Notes: generated by a model from the sequence alone, not told the origin. A stretch of DNA of 49,778 nt from Nostoc sp. FACHB-973 (GCF_014698115.1 NZ_JACJSJ010000060.1:1-49778), one strand, 5' to 3'. Counted from the first letter of the stretch, positions 16,901 to 25,183 are shown. A program made the numbers and translations.

Positions 16901-18237
16901 ACCTTTCCCAAGGTTCAACATTCTACTTCACCATTAAAGCCCAAGTAGCTGCTATGGCAGAACAAGCTGAATTTAGCAGTTTGCTAGTGCAGCTGGCCCG
17001 AAAGCGGCTGTTGATTGTAGATGACAATCTCACCAACCGCACAATTGTTAGCTTGCAAGCAGAGTCTTGGAAGATGCAAACTTATGCTGCCAAATCTGGT
17101 AAAGAAGCTTTAGCTCAACTTGCTCAGGGAGCGCAGTTTGATATTGCCATTTTGGATATGCAGATGCCAGAAATGGATGGTCTCACCCTGGCTCGTCAAA
17201 TCCGCAAGCAATCTGGCTTTTCAAATCTGCCTTTGGTGATGCTGACCCCTTTGGGTAAACTAGAAACCTCCCTCGATTTTGGTGATGTGCAGTTTGCTGC
17301 CTCTTTGAGCAAACCAATTAAACAGTCTCAACTCTACGATGTTTTTACCCGTGTTTTGGGTAATCAGCCAATTCGGGCGAGTATTTCTCATTCTCATTCT
17401 CCCTTGGTCGATCCGCATTTGGCACATCGATCGCCACTGCGGATTCTTTTAGCAGAGGACACGGTTGTTAATCAGAAAGTTGCTCTATTAATGCTACAAA
17501 AAATGAGTTATCAGGCAGATGTAGTAACCAATGGGCTAGAAGTGTTGAAAGCTTTGCAAAAACAGCCCTATGACGTAGTGTTAATGGATATCCACATGCC
17601 CGAAATGGATGGGTTGGAAGCAACTCGGAGAATTTGTCAACAATGGGAAGTTGGTTTTCGTCCCTATATCATTGCGATCACTGCCAATGCCATGCGGGGC
17701 GATCGCGAAGCTTGTCTGGCTGCTGGGATGAATGACTACATTAGTAAACCTGTTCAGCTGGAAGAGTTAGCCCAAGCACTCAGCAAATGCCCACCTCAAA
17801 GAAGTAAACAAGACCTGGTAATGTCTGGGGAATTGCAACCTGTGGCGAATATGCTCCAGGAAAACCCAAACCCGACATTCAATAGTGCCAATATTGATGC
17901 CAAAACTCTCAAATCCTTGCGGAATATACTCAGAGGAGATCGTGCTGCATTTGCAGAACTAATTGAGTGTTATCTTACAGAAACTCCCAGACTGGTGCAA
18001 AATATCAGCACAGCGATCGCTACTGAAGATGCCCAGACTCTATGGAAGACAGCACACCAACTCAAATCCAGTAGCGCCTCTGTAGGGGCGATGACCCTGG
18101 CGCAACTTTGCAGGCAATTAGAAGCACAAGGACGGAGCAACAAATTACAAACCAGCCTAGACGCCATATCACAACTACACCAAGAATATGAACAAGTTAA
18201 AACTGCCTTACAAAAAGAACTTGCCAAGGAAGCATAA
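13990..18237 (+). CDS. LOV-domain hybrid histidine kinase (PAS-LOV-PAS-GAF-HK-REC-REC-HPT)
   Basis: The kinase has 1415 residues, with two membrane helices (about 24-42 and 52-78), PAS (about 105-230), LOV (about 240-365), PAS (370-490) and GAF (495-665). HisKA (SHEIRTPMNAVIAMTG), HATPase_c, two receivers (DMQMPEMDG, DIHMPEMDG) and a C-terminal HPT (AHQLKSSSASVGA) follow. The second PAS is a LOV photoreceptor domain: GQNCRFLQ with Cys283, Asn315, Asn325 and Gln346. Spacings of 32, 42 and 63 from the Cys are identical to oat phototropin LOV2 (C450/N482/N492/Q513). Flavin binding and a blue-light cysteinyl adduct are expected. The start is TTG with GGAGG upstream. A heptamer-repeat insert (16483-16656) lies in the ATPase domain. 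The stop overlaps the next ATG by one base. Confidence 0.94.
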   Translation: MVKQHRRDWLKAVKFCRERKFLALLLGILFSISVILLWQKLPLPITEFLAEFAMITGLFVVGLLVTSTVTLSIYFALVTKASNQKIAAINQELTQRIFEQQQVEITLRTNENRLRQLLETVKVIPWELDLKTGRFIYVGSQAVNLLNYPIAQWYEENFWVNHLHPHDREKSVRFCQQATARCENHELEYRMLAGDGRVVWLRHIVTVVHEAGTPTMLRGFMFDITDLKLVEETLRLRERALAATNNGIIIADARLAYNPVIYVNPAFERITGYSTTDVIGQNCRFLQGTDTEQPALQQLRSSIKAGTSCKVVLRNYRKDGMLFWNELSISPIHDENGKLSHFIGIQTDISDVYDELRLRKLAEARLRHQALTFENMHDGVMITDLTGSIIDWNPAAESMFGYTKAEVLGKTPSILHKSEEAAGLSAKVLQTINQQGRWSGEIHFIRKDGSEGICETTVASLQDEQGQTVATISVNHDITENKQAKEALQRQLHRTLLLEQITQEIRQSLDTSKIFETAATQIGQAFRVDRCLIHSYINDSIALIPLVAEYNVLPGYCSISNLEVLISNNPHAKQMMAQESAIASPDVYVDALLQGAESTCQEIGLKSMLCVRTSYQGEPNGAIILHQCSHFRQWTQDEIELVEAVAAQLGIALAQAQLLEQETRQRQELTLKNFALERAKRQAEAANLAKSEFLAMMSHEIRTPMNAVIAMTGLLLDTDLTPQQQDFVETVRSSGDALLTIINDILDFSKIESGKLELEEQPFDLRACVEQAIYLLAPKAAQKDIELAYLIEPQVPTYIIGDLTRLRQVLMNLLNNAIKFTENGEVVLSVGLGTGNRGLGTGNRGSGTGNRGLGTGNLTQETSSQSPVPSTQSPVPSSQSPVPSTQSPVQIQFAIKDTGIGIAPEKIERLFQPFTQGDASMTRRYGGTGLGLVISKRLSQMMGGTLWVESQGFVGGDPGSTWKSKKLSSSYLSQGSTFYFTIKAQVAAMAEQAEFSSLLVQLARKRLLIVDDNLTNRTIVSLQAESWKMQTYAAKSGKEALAQLAQGAQFDIAILDMQMPEMDGLTLARQIRKQSGFSNLPLVMLTPLGKLETSLDFGDVQFAASLSKPIKQSQLYDVFTRVLGNQPIRASISHSHSPLVDPHLAHRSPLRILLAEDTVVNQKVALLMLQKMSYQADVVTNGLEVLKALQKQPYDVVLMDIHMPEMDGLEATRRICQQWEVGFRPYIIAITANAMRGDREACLAAGMNDYISKPVQLEELAQALSKCPPQRSKQDLVMSGELQPVANMLQENPNPTFNSANIDAKTLKSLRNILRGDRAAFAELIECYLTETPRLVQNISTAIATEDAQTLWKTAHQLKSSSASVGAMTLAQLCRQLEAQGRSNKLQTSLDAISQLHQEYEQVKTALQKELAKEA
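16483..16656 (+). repeat. in-frame heptamer inverted repeat inside kinase gene
   Basis: Tandem heptamers (ggggact, gggaatc, ggggatt) at 16483-16560 face the complementary cccagtc/cctagta units at 16581-16656. They form a large potential hairpin inside the coding sequence. Translation gives a seven-residue GLGTGNR repeat and a QSPVPST repeat, about 58 residues at 832-889. These lie between the N-box and the DTGIGI (G1) box of HATPase_c. The unit is the CCCCAGT class of STRR sequence. Confidence 0.9.
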
Positions 18238-19193
18238 TGAAAGCCACCCCTCAAGAAAGCCAATCATTAGTTTTAATTGTTGATGATGAGCCGTTTATCC
18301 GCATGATCTTACGCAATTTCTTGGAGCGGGAAGCGTATCAAATAGTGGAAGCTAAAAATGGCATAGAGGCTTTAACTGTGTTTAAGCAACTCCACCCAGA
18401 CATAGTACTCCTTGATGCCATGATGCCCGACATGGATGGGTTTGAGTGTTGTACTCAGTTGCAAATTCTTGATTCTAGTAAATACACTCCAGTATTAATG
18501 ATTACAGGACTTGAGGATGAAGAGTCAGTTGACCGTGCATTTGAAGTAGGGGCAATGGACTATGTTACCAAACCGATTCACTGGCCAGTTTTGCGACAAC
18601 GGGTAAAACGCTTAATTCAACAATCTCAGTTACAACAAAAACTCGAAGCTGTGAATCTGGAATTGCAGCGATTAGTTAGTATCGACGGATTAACTGAAGT
18701 CGCAAACCGCCGGGGGTTTGAAGAGTATTTTTACCAAGAGTGGCAGCGGATGAAACGAGAACAACGCCCACTTTCTCTGATTCTTTGCGATGTTGATTTC
18801 TTCAAATCATATAACGATACTTACGGGCATCGAGTAGGCGATCGCTGTCTCATCAAAATTGCTCAAGCCATCAAAGATATTATCAAACGTCCTGGAGATT
18901 TAGTTGCTCGTTATGGTGGCGAAGAATTTGCCATAATTTTACCTAATACAGACATCCAAGGGGCGACTCATGTTGCCGAAAAAATTTGCGATGCTGTCCG
19001 GACATTGGCAATTCCTCATCAGAATTCACAAGTTAGTCCTTATGTAACCCTGAGTGCCGGGTTTACCACAGAAATTCCTCAAACAAATTCTGACTTGGAA
19101 GAAATGATTGCCGCAGCAGATCGGGCATTGTATCAAGCAAAAACAGCAGGACGCGATCGCTTTGTCCAAAACATCCTAGCTACCCAAAAGTAA
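18237..19193 (+). CDS. REC-GGDEF diguanylate cyclase (PleD-like response regulator)
   Basis: The protein has 318 residues. The N-terminal receiver (1-125) has LIVDDEPF, the phospho-acceptor Asp in VLLDAMMPDMDG, and Lys in YVTKPI. A short helical linker (about 128-150) leads into a GGDEF domain (about 152-315). Its active site is an intact RYGGEEF, with the upstream CDVDFFKSYND metal-binding strand. An RPGD motif five residues before GGEEF matches the allosteric I-site (RxxD), so product inhibition by c-di-GMP is likely. The ATG shares one base with the LOV kinase stop (TAATG), so the two are translationally coupled and the kinase is the obvious input. Expected output: cyclic di-GMP synthesis in the cytosol. 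Confidence 0.94.
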   Translation: MKATPQESQSLVLIVDDEPFIRMILRNFLEREAYQIVEAKNGIEALTVFKQLHPDIVLLDAMMPDMDGFECCTQLQILDSSKYTPVLMITGLEDEESVDRAFEVGAMDYVTKPIHWPVLRQRVKRLIQQSQLQQKLEAVNLELQRLVSIDGLTEVANRRGFEEYFYQEWQRMKREQRPLSLILCDVDFFKSYNDTYGHRVGDRCLIKIAQAIKDIIKRPGDLVARYGGEEFAIILPNTDIQGATHVAEKICDAVRTLAIPHQNSQVSPYVTLSAGFTTEIPQTNSDLEEMIAAADRALYQAKTAGRDRFVQNILATQK

Positions 19194-19205
19194 CGAACTG
19201 CAAAC

Positions 19206-19259
19206 ATACAGCAGAATTCAGAATTCAGAATTCAGAATTCAGGATTCAGAATTCTGAAT
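19206..19259. repeat. gaattcag octamer tandem repeat
   Basis: Five or six copies of a gaattcag/gattcag unit lie downstream of the diguanylate cyclase and end in a small palindrome. Related gaattctg sequences occur at 23842-23868, 37543-37570 and 47582-47666. Confidence 0.75.
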
Positions 19260-19354
19260 TACAGCGTTTTTCATCTATTTGAACCACAATCCCTGGTAGG
19301 GGCGCCAAGCTTGGCGCCCCTACAACGTGGTCTATTTACCTGAAAATTGCTGTA
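19260..19354. repeat. 95-bp palindromic element, intergenic copy
   Basis: The element begins tacagc and ends gctgta. It has arms ttcatctatttgaaccac and gtggtctatttacctgaa around a perfect central hairpin, ggggcgccaagcttggcgcccc. A second copy of the same 95-base length and the same arms lies at 30496-30590, inside a reading frame. It may also terminate transcription between the convergent cyclase and toxin genes. Confidence 0.85.
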
Positions 19355-19384
19355 TATCAAGCCCGCTACGTACCAGGCTTGATA

Positions 19385-19693
19385 TTACTCATCATCATCT
19401 TCTTCTTCAAAAAGGCTTTGGATGTCTCTTGCCCCATGCAGAACACGAATGACTTCAATCCCTTGGTTTATGGGACGGTAGAAAATTAGATAATTCCCTA
19501 CTGGAAAACTCCGCAGATTTGGCACTAAGGAATCACGTTTTCTTCCCATACCTGGGTTTGATGCCAGCATTTTGAGTTGGCTGTCAATTTTTTGTAGAAG
19601 CCGATCTGCTTTTTCAAAGCTGTCATTAGCAATAAAATTCCAAATATCCAGTAAATCAGCTTCCGCTAACGGTTTTTTGAGAATGATCGCCAT
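19385..19693 (-). CDS. ParE/RelE-family toxin
   Basis: The 102-residue RelE/ParE-superfamily protein has an N-terminal AEADLLDIWNFIA helix and a mid-region LASNPGMGRKRDSL. The C-terminal strand-rich core NYLIFYRPINQGIEVIRVLHGARD matches the ParE consensus YxIxYR...VxRVLHGxRD. Its start overlaps the antitoxin stop by one base (TAATG). Family members inhibit DNA gyrase (ParE) or cleave mRNA (RelE). The VLHGARD ending and the CopG-type partner favour ParE. The tail is very acidic (EEEDDDE). The target is inferred from the family only. Confidence 0.9.
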   Translation of the reverse strand: MAIILKKPLAEADLLDIWNFIANDSFEKADRLLQKIDSQLKMLASNPGMGRKRDSLVPNLRSFPVGNYLIFYRPINQGIEVIRVLHGARDIQSLFEEEDDDE

Positions 19694-19950
19694 TATGCGG
19701 ATTCTTTCTCCTGCCGTTGTTGTTTTGCCAATTCAATGATTTCATCCATATTTAGAGGTGTAGATTCTCCGCTATCAATCCCTTGCTGTATCTCCCGACG
19801 CAACTCTCCAAGGCGTATTGCTTTCAAAGCATCCTGCTCTTTGAGAAGCCGTAGCCCTTCACGTATAACTTCAGAAGCCGAAGTATACATACCGCTTTCA
19901 ACTTTAGATTGCACCCACTTTTCTAATTCCGGGGTTAAAGAAACGTTCAT
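19693..19950 (-). CDS. ParD-family ribbon-helix-helix antitoxin
   Basis: The 85-residue protein has an N-terminal ribbon-helix-helix (MNVSLTPELEKWV, then SGMYTSASEVIREGLRLL), typical of ParD/CopG DNA-binding antitoxins. A charged, probably unfolded C-terminal half wraps the toxin. The ribosome site GAGG lies about seven bases before the ATG. With the downstream toxin it forms a two-gene module. Such antitoxins repress their own promoter, which should lie within 19951-20020. The module sits between two signalling clusters and may help maintain this variable region. Confidence 0.9.
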   Translation of the reverse strand: MNVSLTPELEKWVQSKVESGMYTSASEVIREGLRLLKEQDALKAIRLGELRREIQQGIDSGESTPLNMDEIIELAKQQRQEKESA

Positions 19951-20146
19951 CTGCTACCTCTTGATAGGCTGATAGCAATAATCCTACCGGGAATAACAAA
20001 AAATGTCCAAATTTGTTATTACTGACATCGAACCTAGAAGCTATTTTTCTAATTGAACTATCGCCTTGAGAGTAAGGGTTAATTATAGTCTCAGTTGATG
20101 CACTAGCATTCAGTGTACTCTATCTACCTGCAATGTGCTGTAATAC

Positions 20147-20896
20147 CTAATCCCCAATCCCTTTGACACACTCAATACCAATTATGGGTACACAGTCAAT
20201 AAAATCCTGCCAAAACTCTTCACCAAATTCCTCTAACCCTTGAGGAGAAACTATTGGTTTTTGCCAGCGAACCTCTTGGAAACCAACACTTTGGAACGCC
20301 CATTCATGAGTTTCTGTACTGAGGTAATAGTTATCAAAGCTGAATTTTTGCTCATTAGCAGAAATTGTATATGTTATCGGCGTGCCTTCTATTAATGGTG
20401 AGTTTATACTTTTGATAAATCCATATTTTTGGGTTGCGAGATAGGACGTAGGAGGTTGAGTAGCATTATTATTGATGGTGACAAAACGACCACCTGGTTT
20501 CAGGTTGATAAATATGCTCTGACACATTTTGAGTAGTTGTTCTCTCGTTTGAGCATAATTTAGGAGAAAGGATGCCACCACCAGATCAAAGCTACCAATT
20601 TTACCGAGTTCGAGTACATCACCAAGGATATATTCAATATCTTGGGGTTCTCTGGCTTCTTCTTCTCTTGCCAGTGCAATCATTTTTTCAGAAATTTCTA
20701 CTCCAATCACCTTTGCTGCACCTTGGAGTTTGAATTGTCTGGTGTAGAATCCTTCTCCGCAAGCCAAATCGAGGAGTGATTTGCCAACCAAATCGCCAAG
20801 CAAATTAAAGTATGTATATGCCTCAATATGCAGACGAAAGGGCAATTGTTTGGATTTTTTATACTGCTCGGCTATGGAGTCATAGTAGGCTGTCAT
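20147..20896 (-). CDS. class I SAM-dependent methyltransferase
   Basis: The 249-residue cytosolic protein has the SAM-binding motif I LLDLACGEGFYTRQF (about 40-54), the acidic motif II VIGVEIS (about 62-68), GDVLEL, motif IV FDLVVASFLLNYA, and motif VI LKPGGRFVTI (about 130-140). The domain is of the methyltransferase-11/25 type acting on small molecules. The substrate cannot be read from sequence. The C-terminal half (TYTISANEQKFSFDNYYLS) is a beta-rich segment typical of ToxA/16-like methyltransferases. The gene is flanked by unrelated genes and is apparently monocistronic. Confidence 0.9.
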   Translation of the reverse strand: MTAYYDSIAEQYKKSKQLPFRLHIEAYTYFNLLGDLVGKSLLDLACGEGFYTRQFKLQGAAKVIGVEISEKMIALAREEEAREPQDIEYILGDVLELGKIGSFDLVVASFLLNYAQTREQLLKMCQSIFINLKPGGRFVTINNNATQPPTSYLATQKYGFIKSINSPLIEGTPITYTISANEQKFSFDNYYLSTETHEWAFQSVGFQEVRWQKPIVSPQGLEEFGEEFWQDFIDCVPIIGIECVKGIGD

Positions 20897-21011
20897 TGCT
20901 ATTTACTCGATAGAAAAAATACCTAGATCAATTAGCTTTTTGTCTTGGTTTGTGTGTCCAAGGAAGCAAATAATAATTCCCTGTTTTCAGGTTACTATGG
21001 GCAGAGTAAAT

Positions 21012-21392
21012 TTACGACGATCGCCAACCCAATGCTTCACTGATTTGTGCTGCTAGTTTCAGAGGACGAAAAGGCTTGGCAAAGACAGCAGCTACATCTA
21101 AGCCTGTAAAGCTATCTCGATCCGCATCCTGGACTTTAGCAGTTAGTAAAATTACGGGAATTGACTGAGTGACGGGGTTAGCCTTGAGTTGTTGCAGGGT
21201 GGCACGCCCATCCATATCAGGCATCATCATATCTAGTAGAATAACATCAAGTTTAAAGTTGGCAGCTACATTCAACGCTTCCCGACCAGAACAAGCAGTC
21301 AACACATTCCAACCAGCACCCATTTCTAATCCCAGTTTGGCGATCGCCTGCACATCTTCTTCATCATCAACAATCAAGATACTTCTATTCAT
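21012..21392 (-). CDS. CheY/RcaF-like single-domain response regulator
   Basis: The 126-residue receiver has LIVDDEEDV (acidic pair), the phospho-acceptor in VILLDMMMPDMDG, Thr in VILLTAK, and Lys in VFAKPFRP. It is closely related to the regulator at 6587: both have a GGW or AGWxxLTA core, NPVTQSIPVILLTAKVQ-type sequence, and a terminal LGW. It follows the REC-PAS kinase at 21498 by about 100 bases on the same strand, so that kinase is its likely phospho-donor. There is no output domain. Confidence 0.9.
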   Translation of the reverse strand: MNRSILIVDDEEDVQAIAKLGLEMGAGWNVLTACSGREALNVAANFKLDVILLDMMMPDMDGRATLQQLKANPVTQSIPVILLTAKVQDADRDSFTGLDVAAVFAKPFRPLKLAAQISEALGWRSS

Positions 21393-21497
21393 AGTGTCAC
21401 TTTCACATCATAGGTGATGCTGGTTGGCTTGATCGGTCTGCAATTATTCTAAAATGCGATCGGGGAAAAGTCGGGGAAATTAGCTAGATAAAAGCTG

Positions 21498-23045
21498 CTA
21501 TGTAGAGCTAGTTAAAGGTAACAACACATAAAATGTGCTACCTTCACCTAAAATGCTCTGAACCCAGATTTTACCGTTATGTTGTTGCACAATATTGCGA
21601 CAAATGGCAAGTCCTAAACCTGTTCCTCCTTTGTTACGGGAATCAGATGCATCTACTTGCTGAAAACGCTCGAAGATAATTTGTAATTTATCTTCAGGAA
21701 TTCCTCGTCCTTCATCTTGGATTGTAATTAAAACATAGTTGGGTGAGGAAGTCAGGGAATGCTGATTTTCTTGGGACTCAACGGTTTTATATTCTGAGAG
21801 GATAGCACCAATCCACACGCGATCGCCTGGTTCAGAAAATTTAATAGCATTACTGAGTAAATTTGTCAATGTTTGTAGCAGGCGATCGGCATCTGCCCAA
21901 AGTTCAATTGTCAAAGGATTAAGAATTAGTTGAACTTGTAATTTATCTGCCATTGCTTGCATTGCTTCCGTTGCCGTAATTAGCAAGTCGGCGACATTGC
22001 ACTTGGCTTGTCGCATGAAGATTTTGCCCGATTTCATCCGCTCTAAATCGAGAATATCGTTCACTAAACGTATCAGGCGTTCAGTATTAGTTGTCGCAAT
22101 GCTCAGGACTTTTTGTCCTTGTGGGGTGAGAGTTCCTAGTTGTCCTGAACCCAACAAATCTAATGCTCCCATTGTGGAAGTTAAAGGTGTACGCAATTCA
22201 TGACTGACTAAAGAGATAAACTCGTTTTCTAGGCGTTTGCGTTCAGTGATGTCATTGACAATTAATAAAGCACATGGTACTCCGGCTAGGTCAATTAATT
22301 CGATAGATATTAGTATAATTTTGACTTCACCAGACTTAGTAGAAAATTCAAATTCTTGATTGTAAAGTGAGCCAGTTTCGGGCAAAAGTTGGATTTTCTG
22401 GGCGAATGCTACTGTATTTTTACCCAAATCAAGTTCAGTGGCGGTGTGTCCAATTACTTCTTCTAAAGAATAGCCACTGATCCTTAAGAAACTGGGATTG
22501 ACATCAAGAAAACGAGCTTCGGAAACTGTAGCGATCGCAATTGGATTGGGACTAGAGCGAAAAACCTTAGTAAACTTCTCTTCTGCTTTAGTGCGATTGT
22601 CAATTTCCTGCTGCAACTGCTGATTTTGGGCTTGGAGTTGTTGTTGCAATTGCCGAATCGTCAAGTGATTTTCAATGCGTGCTAAAACCTCTTCTAGTTG
22701 AAAAGGCTTAGTGATATAGTCTACCCCGCCAACTGCAAAAGCTTTTATTTTATCTAGCACATCACCCAAAGCGCTGATAAAAATTACCGGGATTTCACGA
22801 GTGCGATCGTTTGCCTTCAAATTTTGACAGACTTCATAGCCATTCATCTCAGGCATATTCACATCCAACAAAATCAAGTCAGGGGGAACTGCATTTGCTC
22901 CTCGTAATCCCGTAGAACCTTTAGTTACACTCCTAACTTTATACCCCTGTTCCGTCAGCATGGCAGATAGGAGGTTCAGGTTTTCTGGTGTGTCATCAAT
23001 TACCAAAATGTCAGCTTTGGGGAATTTGAGTGACTCGTTAAGCAT
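21498..23045 (-). CDS. REC-PAS hybrid histidine kinase
   Basis: The 515-residue soluble kinase has a receiver first (about 12-125; LVIDDTPENL, LLDVNMPEMNG, YITKPFQ), then a coiled coil rich in Gln (about 130-155). PAS (about 160-270), HisKA with SHELRTPLTSTMGALDLL (about 280-345) and HATPase_c follow, with NLLSNAIKFSEPGD, DEGRGIPEDKL and GGTGLGLAI. An N-terminal receiver ahead of a kinase is a common cyanobacterial layout that lets an upstream kinase set its activity. There is no membrane segment. The ATG at 23045 is preferred over the GTG one codon upstream; neither has a strong ribosome site. Paired with the regulator at 21012. Confidence 0.92.
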   Translation of the reverse strand: MLNESLKFPKADILVIDDTPENLNLLSAMLTEQGYKVRSVTKGSTGLRGANAVPPDLILLDVNMPEMNGYEVCQNLKANDRTREIPVIFISALGDVLDKIKAFAVGGVDYITKPFQLEEVLARIENHLTIRQLQQQLQAQNQQLQQEIDNRTKAEEKFTKVFRSSPNPIAIATVSEARFLDVNPSFLRISGYSLEEVIGHTATELDLGKNTVAFAQKIQLLPETGSLYNQEFEFSTKSGEVKIILISIELIDLAGVPCALLIVNDITERKRLENEFISLVSHELRTPLTSTMGALDLLGSGQLGTLTPQGQKVLSIATTNTERLIRLVNDILDLERMKSGKIFMRQAKCNVADLLITATEAMQAMADKLQVQLILNPLTIELWADADRLLQTLTNLLSNAIKFSEPGDRVWIGAILSEYKTVESQENQHSLTSSPNYVLITIQDEGRGIPEDKLQIIFERFQQVDASDSRNKGGTGLGLAICRNIVQQHNGKIWVQSILGEGSTFYVLLPLTSST

Positions 23046-23251
23046 CACAATATCGACTTTAGCCAGAATAGGTTACTCATTATTCCTAGAAATTTTCACG
23101 TTAGTTCAGTTTCTTAATAATCAGTTACAAAAAAAATACCAATTACCCGATTATTTCCCCTACTTCTCCCCGATTCATCACTAATCTAATAAACATTAAA
23201 TCAAGTTTGTAGCTCACCTTTACTAAATTACACAACTAAGGAGTAACTTAT

Positions 23252-23704
23252 ATGCAAACTTCAACCATGCGTAAACCAATTATTCTAACACCAGGAGAAG
23301 GTCATCAATTTTCAATACTTGGTGGACATTTTACAACCAAAGCAACCGGTGAAGAAACAAATGGAGCTTGGACAGTTTATGAAATTACAGATACACAAGA
23401 AAATGGCCCACCGCTGCATACTCACCCCTGGGAAGAAGCATTTTATATTCTTGAAGGGGAAATAGACATCCAAGTTGGTACAGAAACAATTTTGGCATCA
23501 CCAGGCTCTTTCGTTAATATTCCTCACAACGCACCACACGCCTTCAAAGTTCGTTCTGCTACTACTAAATTCTTAGTTTTAATTGCACCCAAGGGAGCGA
23601 AAAACTTTTATGAAGAAATGGGTGAAGTAGCTGATAGCTCCTCGTTCAATATGGAGAAAGTACAGCCTGTTTTAGTCAAGCATGGATTGCAGTTTATTGC
23701 ATAA
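23252..23704 (+). CDS. cupin-domain protein
   Basis: The 150-residue single cupin has metal-binding motif 1 PPLHTHPWEEAFYILEGE (about 55-72), which supplies two His and a Glu. Motif 2, PGSFVNIPHNAPHAFKV (about 88-104), supplies a third His. The beta-barrel thus has a complete metal site and could be a small dioxygenase/isomerase or a regulatory sugar-binding cupin; I cannot tell which. Translation starts at an ATG with a textbook AAGGAG eight bases upstream. It is transcribed away from the REC-PAS kinase with about 200 bases between the starts, so the two promoters share this gap. Confidence 0.88.
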   Translation: MQTSTMRKPIILTPGEGHQFSILGGHFTTKATGEETNGAWTVYEITDTQENGPPLHTHPWEEAFYILEGEIDIQVGTETILASPGSFVNIPHNAPHAFKVRSATTKFLVLIAPKGAKNFYEEMGEVADSSSFNMEKVQPVLVKHGLQFIA

Positions 23705-23738
23705 TAAACCGACCAATAAAAAATACTCAACTACTTCT

Positions 23739-23796
23739 TGTGGGGTGGGCATCTTGCCCGCCCATACCCCAAAGCTGGCAAGACACCCACCCCACA
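23739..23796. terminator. long hairpin, possible terminator of the cupin gene
   Basis: tgtggggtgggcatcttgcc (23739-23758) pairs with a complementary segment at 23777-23796 with two mismatches, 35 bases after the cupin stop. There is no strong T-run. The motif belongs to the dispersed ggtgggc hairpins of cyanobacteria, so the terminator role is a guess. Confidence 0.5.
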
Positions 23797-23899
23797 AAAT
23801 TGAATAATTTATTTGTTGGAAATCCATAAATTCTTTATTCTGAATTCTGACTCCTGACTCCTGAATTCTTCCTGATAAATCTACTTCTAAAAAAGTCAT

Positions 23900-24460
23900 A
23901 TGTACTCAATAACAAAGAAGCAACTCAATTCCATGCCAAAAGCCACTCGCCTGTTCGCTGCTAGTGCCCTCAGCTTGAGCCTCAGTGCCAGCCTTGTTTT
24001 TTACCCCAGCGCCAGTCAGGCGGGTAAAAATGATGCTGGAGTGCCTACCGAACTGCAAGGTGAGTGGCGCTACGGTCGAATCTCATCCATCCAATACCAA
24101 GACAGCTACACAGGGCAGCCAGCAGCCCCGAACGGTTCTAGCGATCAATTTCAACTCGCCTCTAACGGTAGCTACCAGCGAAACAGGCTGATTCAAATCA
24201 CCACCTACAACTGCTCGTCTAACTTGTTCATAGAGGAAAAAGGCAAAGTTAAAGTTGAGGCTGGACGCCTGACTTTCCAACCCAGCGACAGCACATCCAA
24301 AGGGCAAATCTGCAATAGCGGGCGCACCTACTCTAGCCGCAATACAGCAAAGCCTGAAACCTACCAATGGTCGATTCAGACGAATGAGTACGGCCAGCAA
24401 GTTCTAGTGCTTGAAACTACTGACGGTCAAGGTAAAGCTCATTATGGGCGACCTCAGTAA
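23900..24460 (+). CDS. secreted protein of unknown function
   Basis: The 186-residue protein has an N-terminal signal peptide: a basic start, a hydrophobic core LFAASALSLSLSASLVF, and a likely cleavage site after ASQA. The mature part of about 145 residues is rich in Ser, Thr, Gln and Gly. It has a GEWRYGRISS strand near its start and two cysteines (YNCSS, QICNSG) that could form a disulfide. The pattern suggests a small lipocalin-like or beta-barrel fold (LQGEWRYG resembles the opening of such domains), but I do not recognise a family. Alternative start: ATG at 23933, which gives a more typical signal peptide. No operon partner is evident. Confidence 0.7.
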   Translation: MYSITKKQLNSMPKATRLFAASALSLSLSASLVFYPSASQAGKNDAGVPTELQGEWRYGRISSIQYQDSYTGQPAAPNGSSDQFQLASNGSYQRNRLIQITTYNCSSNLFIEEKGKVKVEAGRLTFQPSDSTSKGQICNSGRTYSSRNTAKPETYQWSIQTNEYGQQVLVLETTDGQGKAHYGRPQ

Positions 24461-24621
24461 GAGCGCATAGCTATGCGCCCCTACACACCCATACAAACGT
24501 TTTGAAATTTTGGATTTTTCTTCAATCCAAAATCCAAAATCCAAAATTCTCTCAGATTTGTCTCCCCTAGTTTTCCCCCATTGTTTCGTAATCTACAAAA
24601 TATCGAACTGAGGTTATTCAT

Positions 24622-25104
24622 ATGATTCACCATATTTCAATTGCTGTTAAAAACCCTAACCATGTTGCCCAAGTTCTTGGGGAAATTTTAAAAGCAAAAG
24701 CTGTTCCTTTTCCTCCTAACCCAGGTAGTTATATGGTTATACCTTTCGATGAACATGGTACAGCCATTGAACTTTATCCTTTAGGTTCTCAAATAGAGCC
24801 TGGTGAAGGTGATGATGAAGCTGTATTTGTGCGTACTGCTATTAGTTCGAGATTTACAGATATTCATGCAGCTATTTCTGTACCCACCAGCCAGAAAGAG
24901 ATTGAACAAATTGGTGCCCGTGAAGGCTGGCGCGTAGTGCGTTGTAACCGCGATTCTTTTTTTGATGTGATTGAGTTCTGGGTGGAAAACAGATTAATGA
25001 TTGAATTTCTAACACCAGAAATGGCCTCTGTGTATTTGAAATTTGCCACAGAGAAAGAAAATTTGAAATATTTTTTGGCAGAGCCGGCATTAGCAACGAT
25101 TTGA
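24622..25104 (+). CDS. VOC/glyoxalase-like protein
   Basis: The 160-residue protein opens MIHHISIAVKNPNHVAQVLG, the typical first strand-helix unit of the vicinal-oxygen-chelate fold, with a His in the metal position. TAIELYPLG supplies a candidate Glu ligand. The second half contains HAAISVPT and RLMIEFLTPEM, which could provide the second His/Glu pair. The fold call is moderate and the enzymatic role is unknown. A good gaggt ribosome site precedes the ATG. The gene converges on the GST gene, with a perfect hairpin between them. Confidence 0.75.
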   Translation: MIHHISIAVKNPNHVAQVLGEILKAKAVPFPPNPGSYMVIPFDEHGTAIELYPLGSQIEPGEGDDEAVFVRTAISSRFTDIHAAISVPTSQKEIEQIGAREGWRVVRCNRDSFFDVIEFWVENRLMIEFLTPEMASVYLKFATEKENLKYFLAEPALATI

Positions 25105-25127
25105 TAATCTAACAATCCTATTTTCTT

Positions 25128-25162
25128 CAGATCCCCGACTTCTTAAAGAAGTCGGGGATCTG
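25128..25162. terminator. perfect 17-bp-stem hairpin between convergent genes
   Basis: cagatccccgacttctt is followed after one base by its exact reverse complement. It sits between the stop codons of two convergent genes, so it can terminate both transcripts. The same gatccccgacttctt palindrome is a known dispersed repeat type in cyanobacteria. Confidence 0.75.
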
Positions 25163-25183
25163 AATACTGCGAAACTCTATTGA

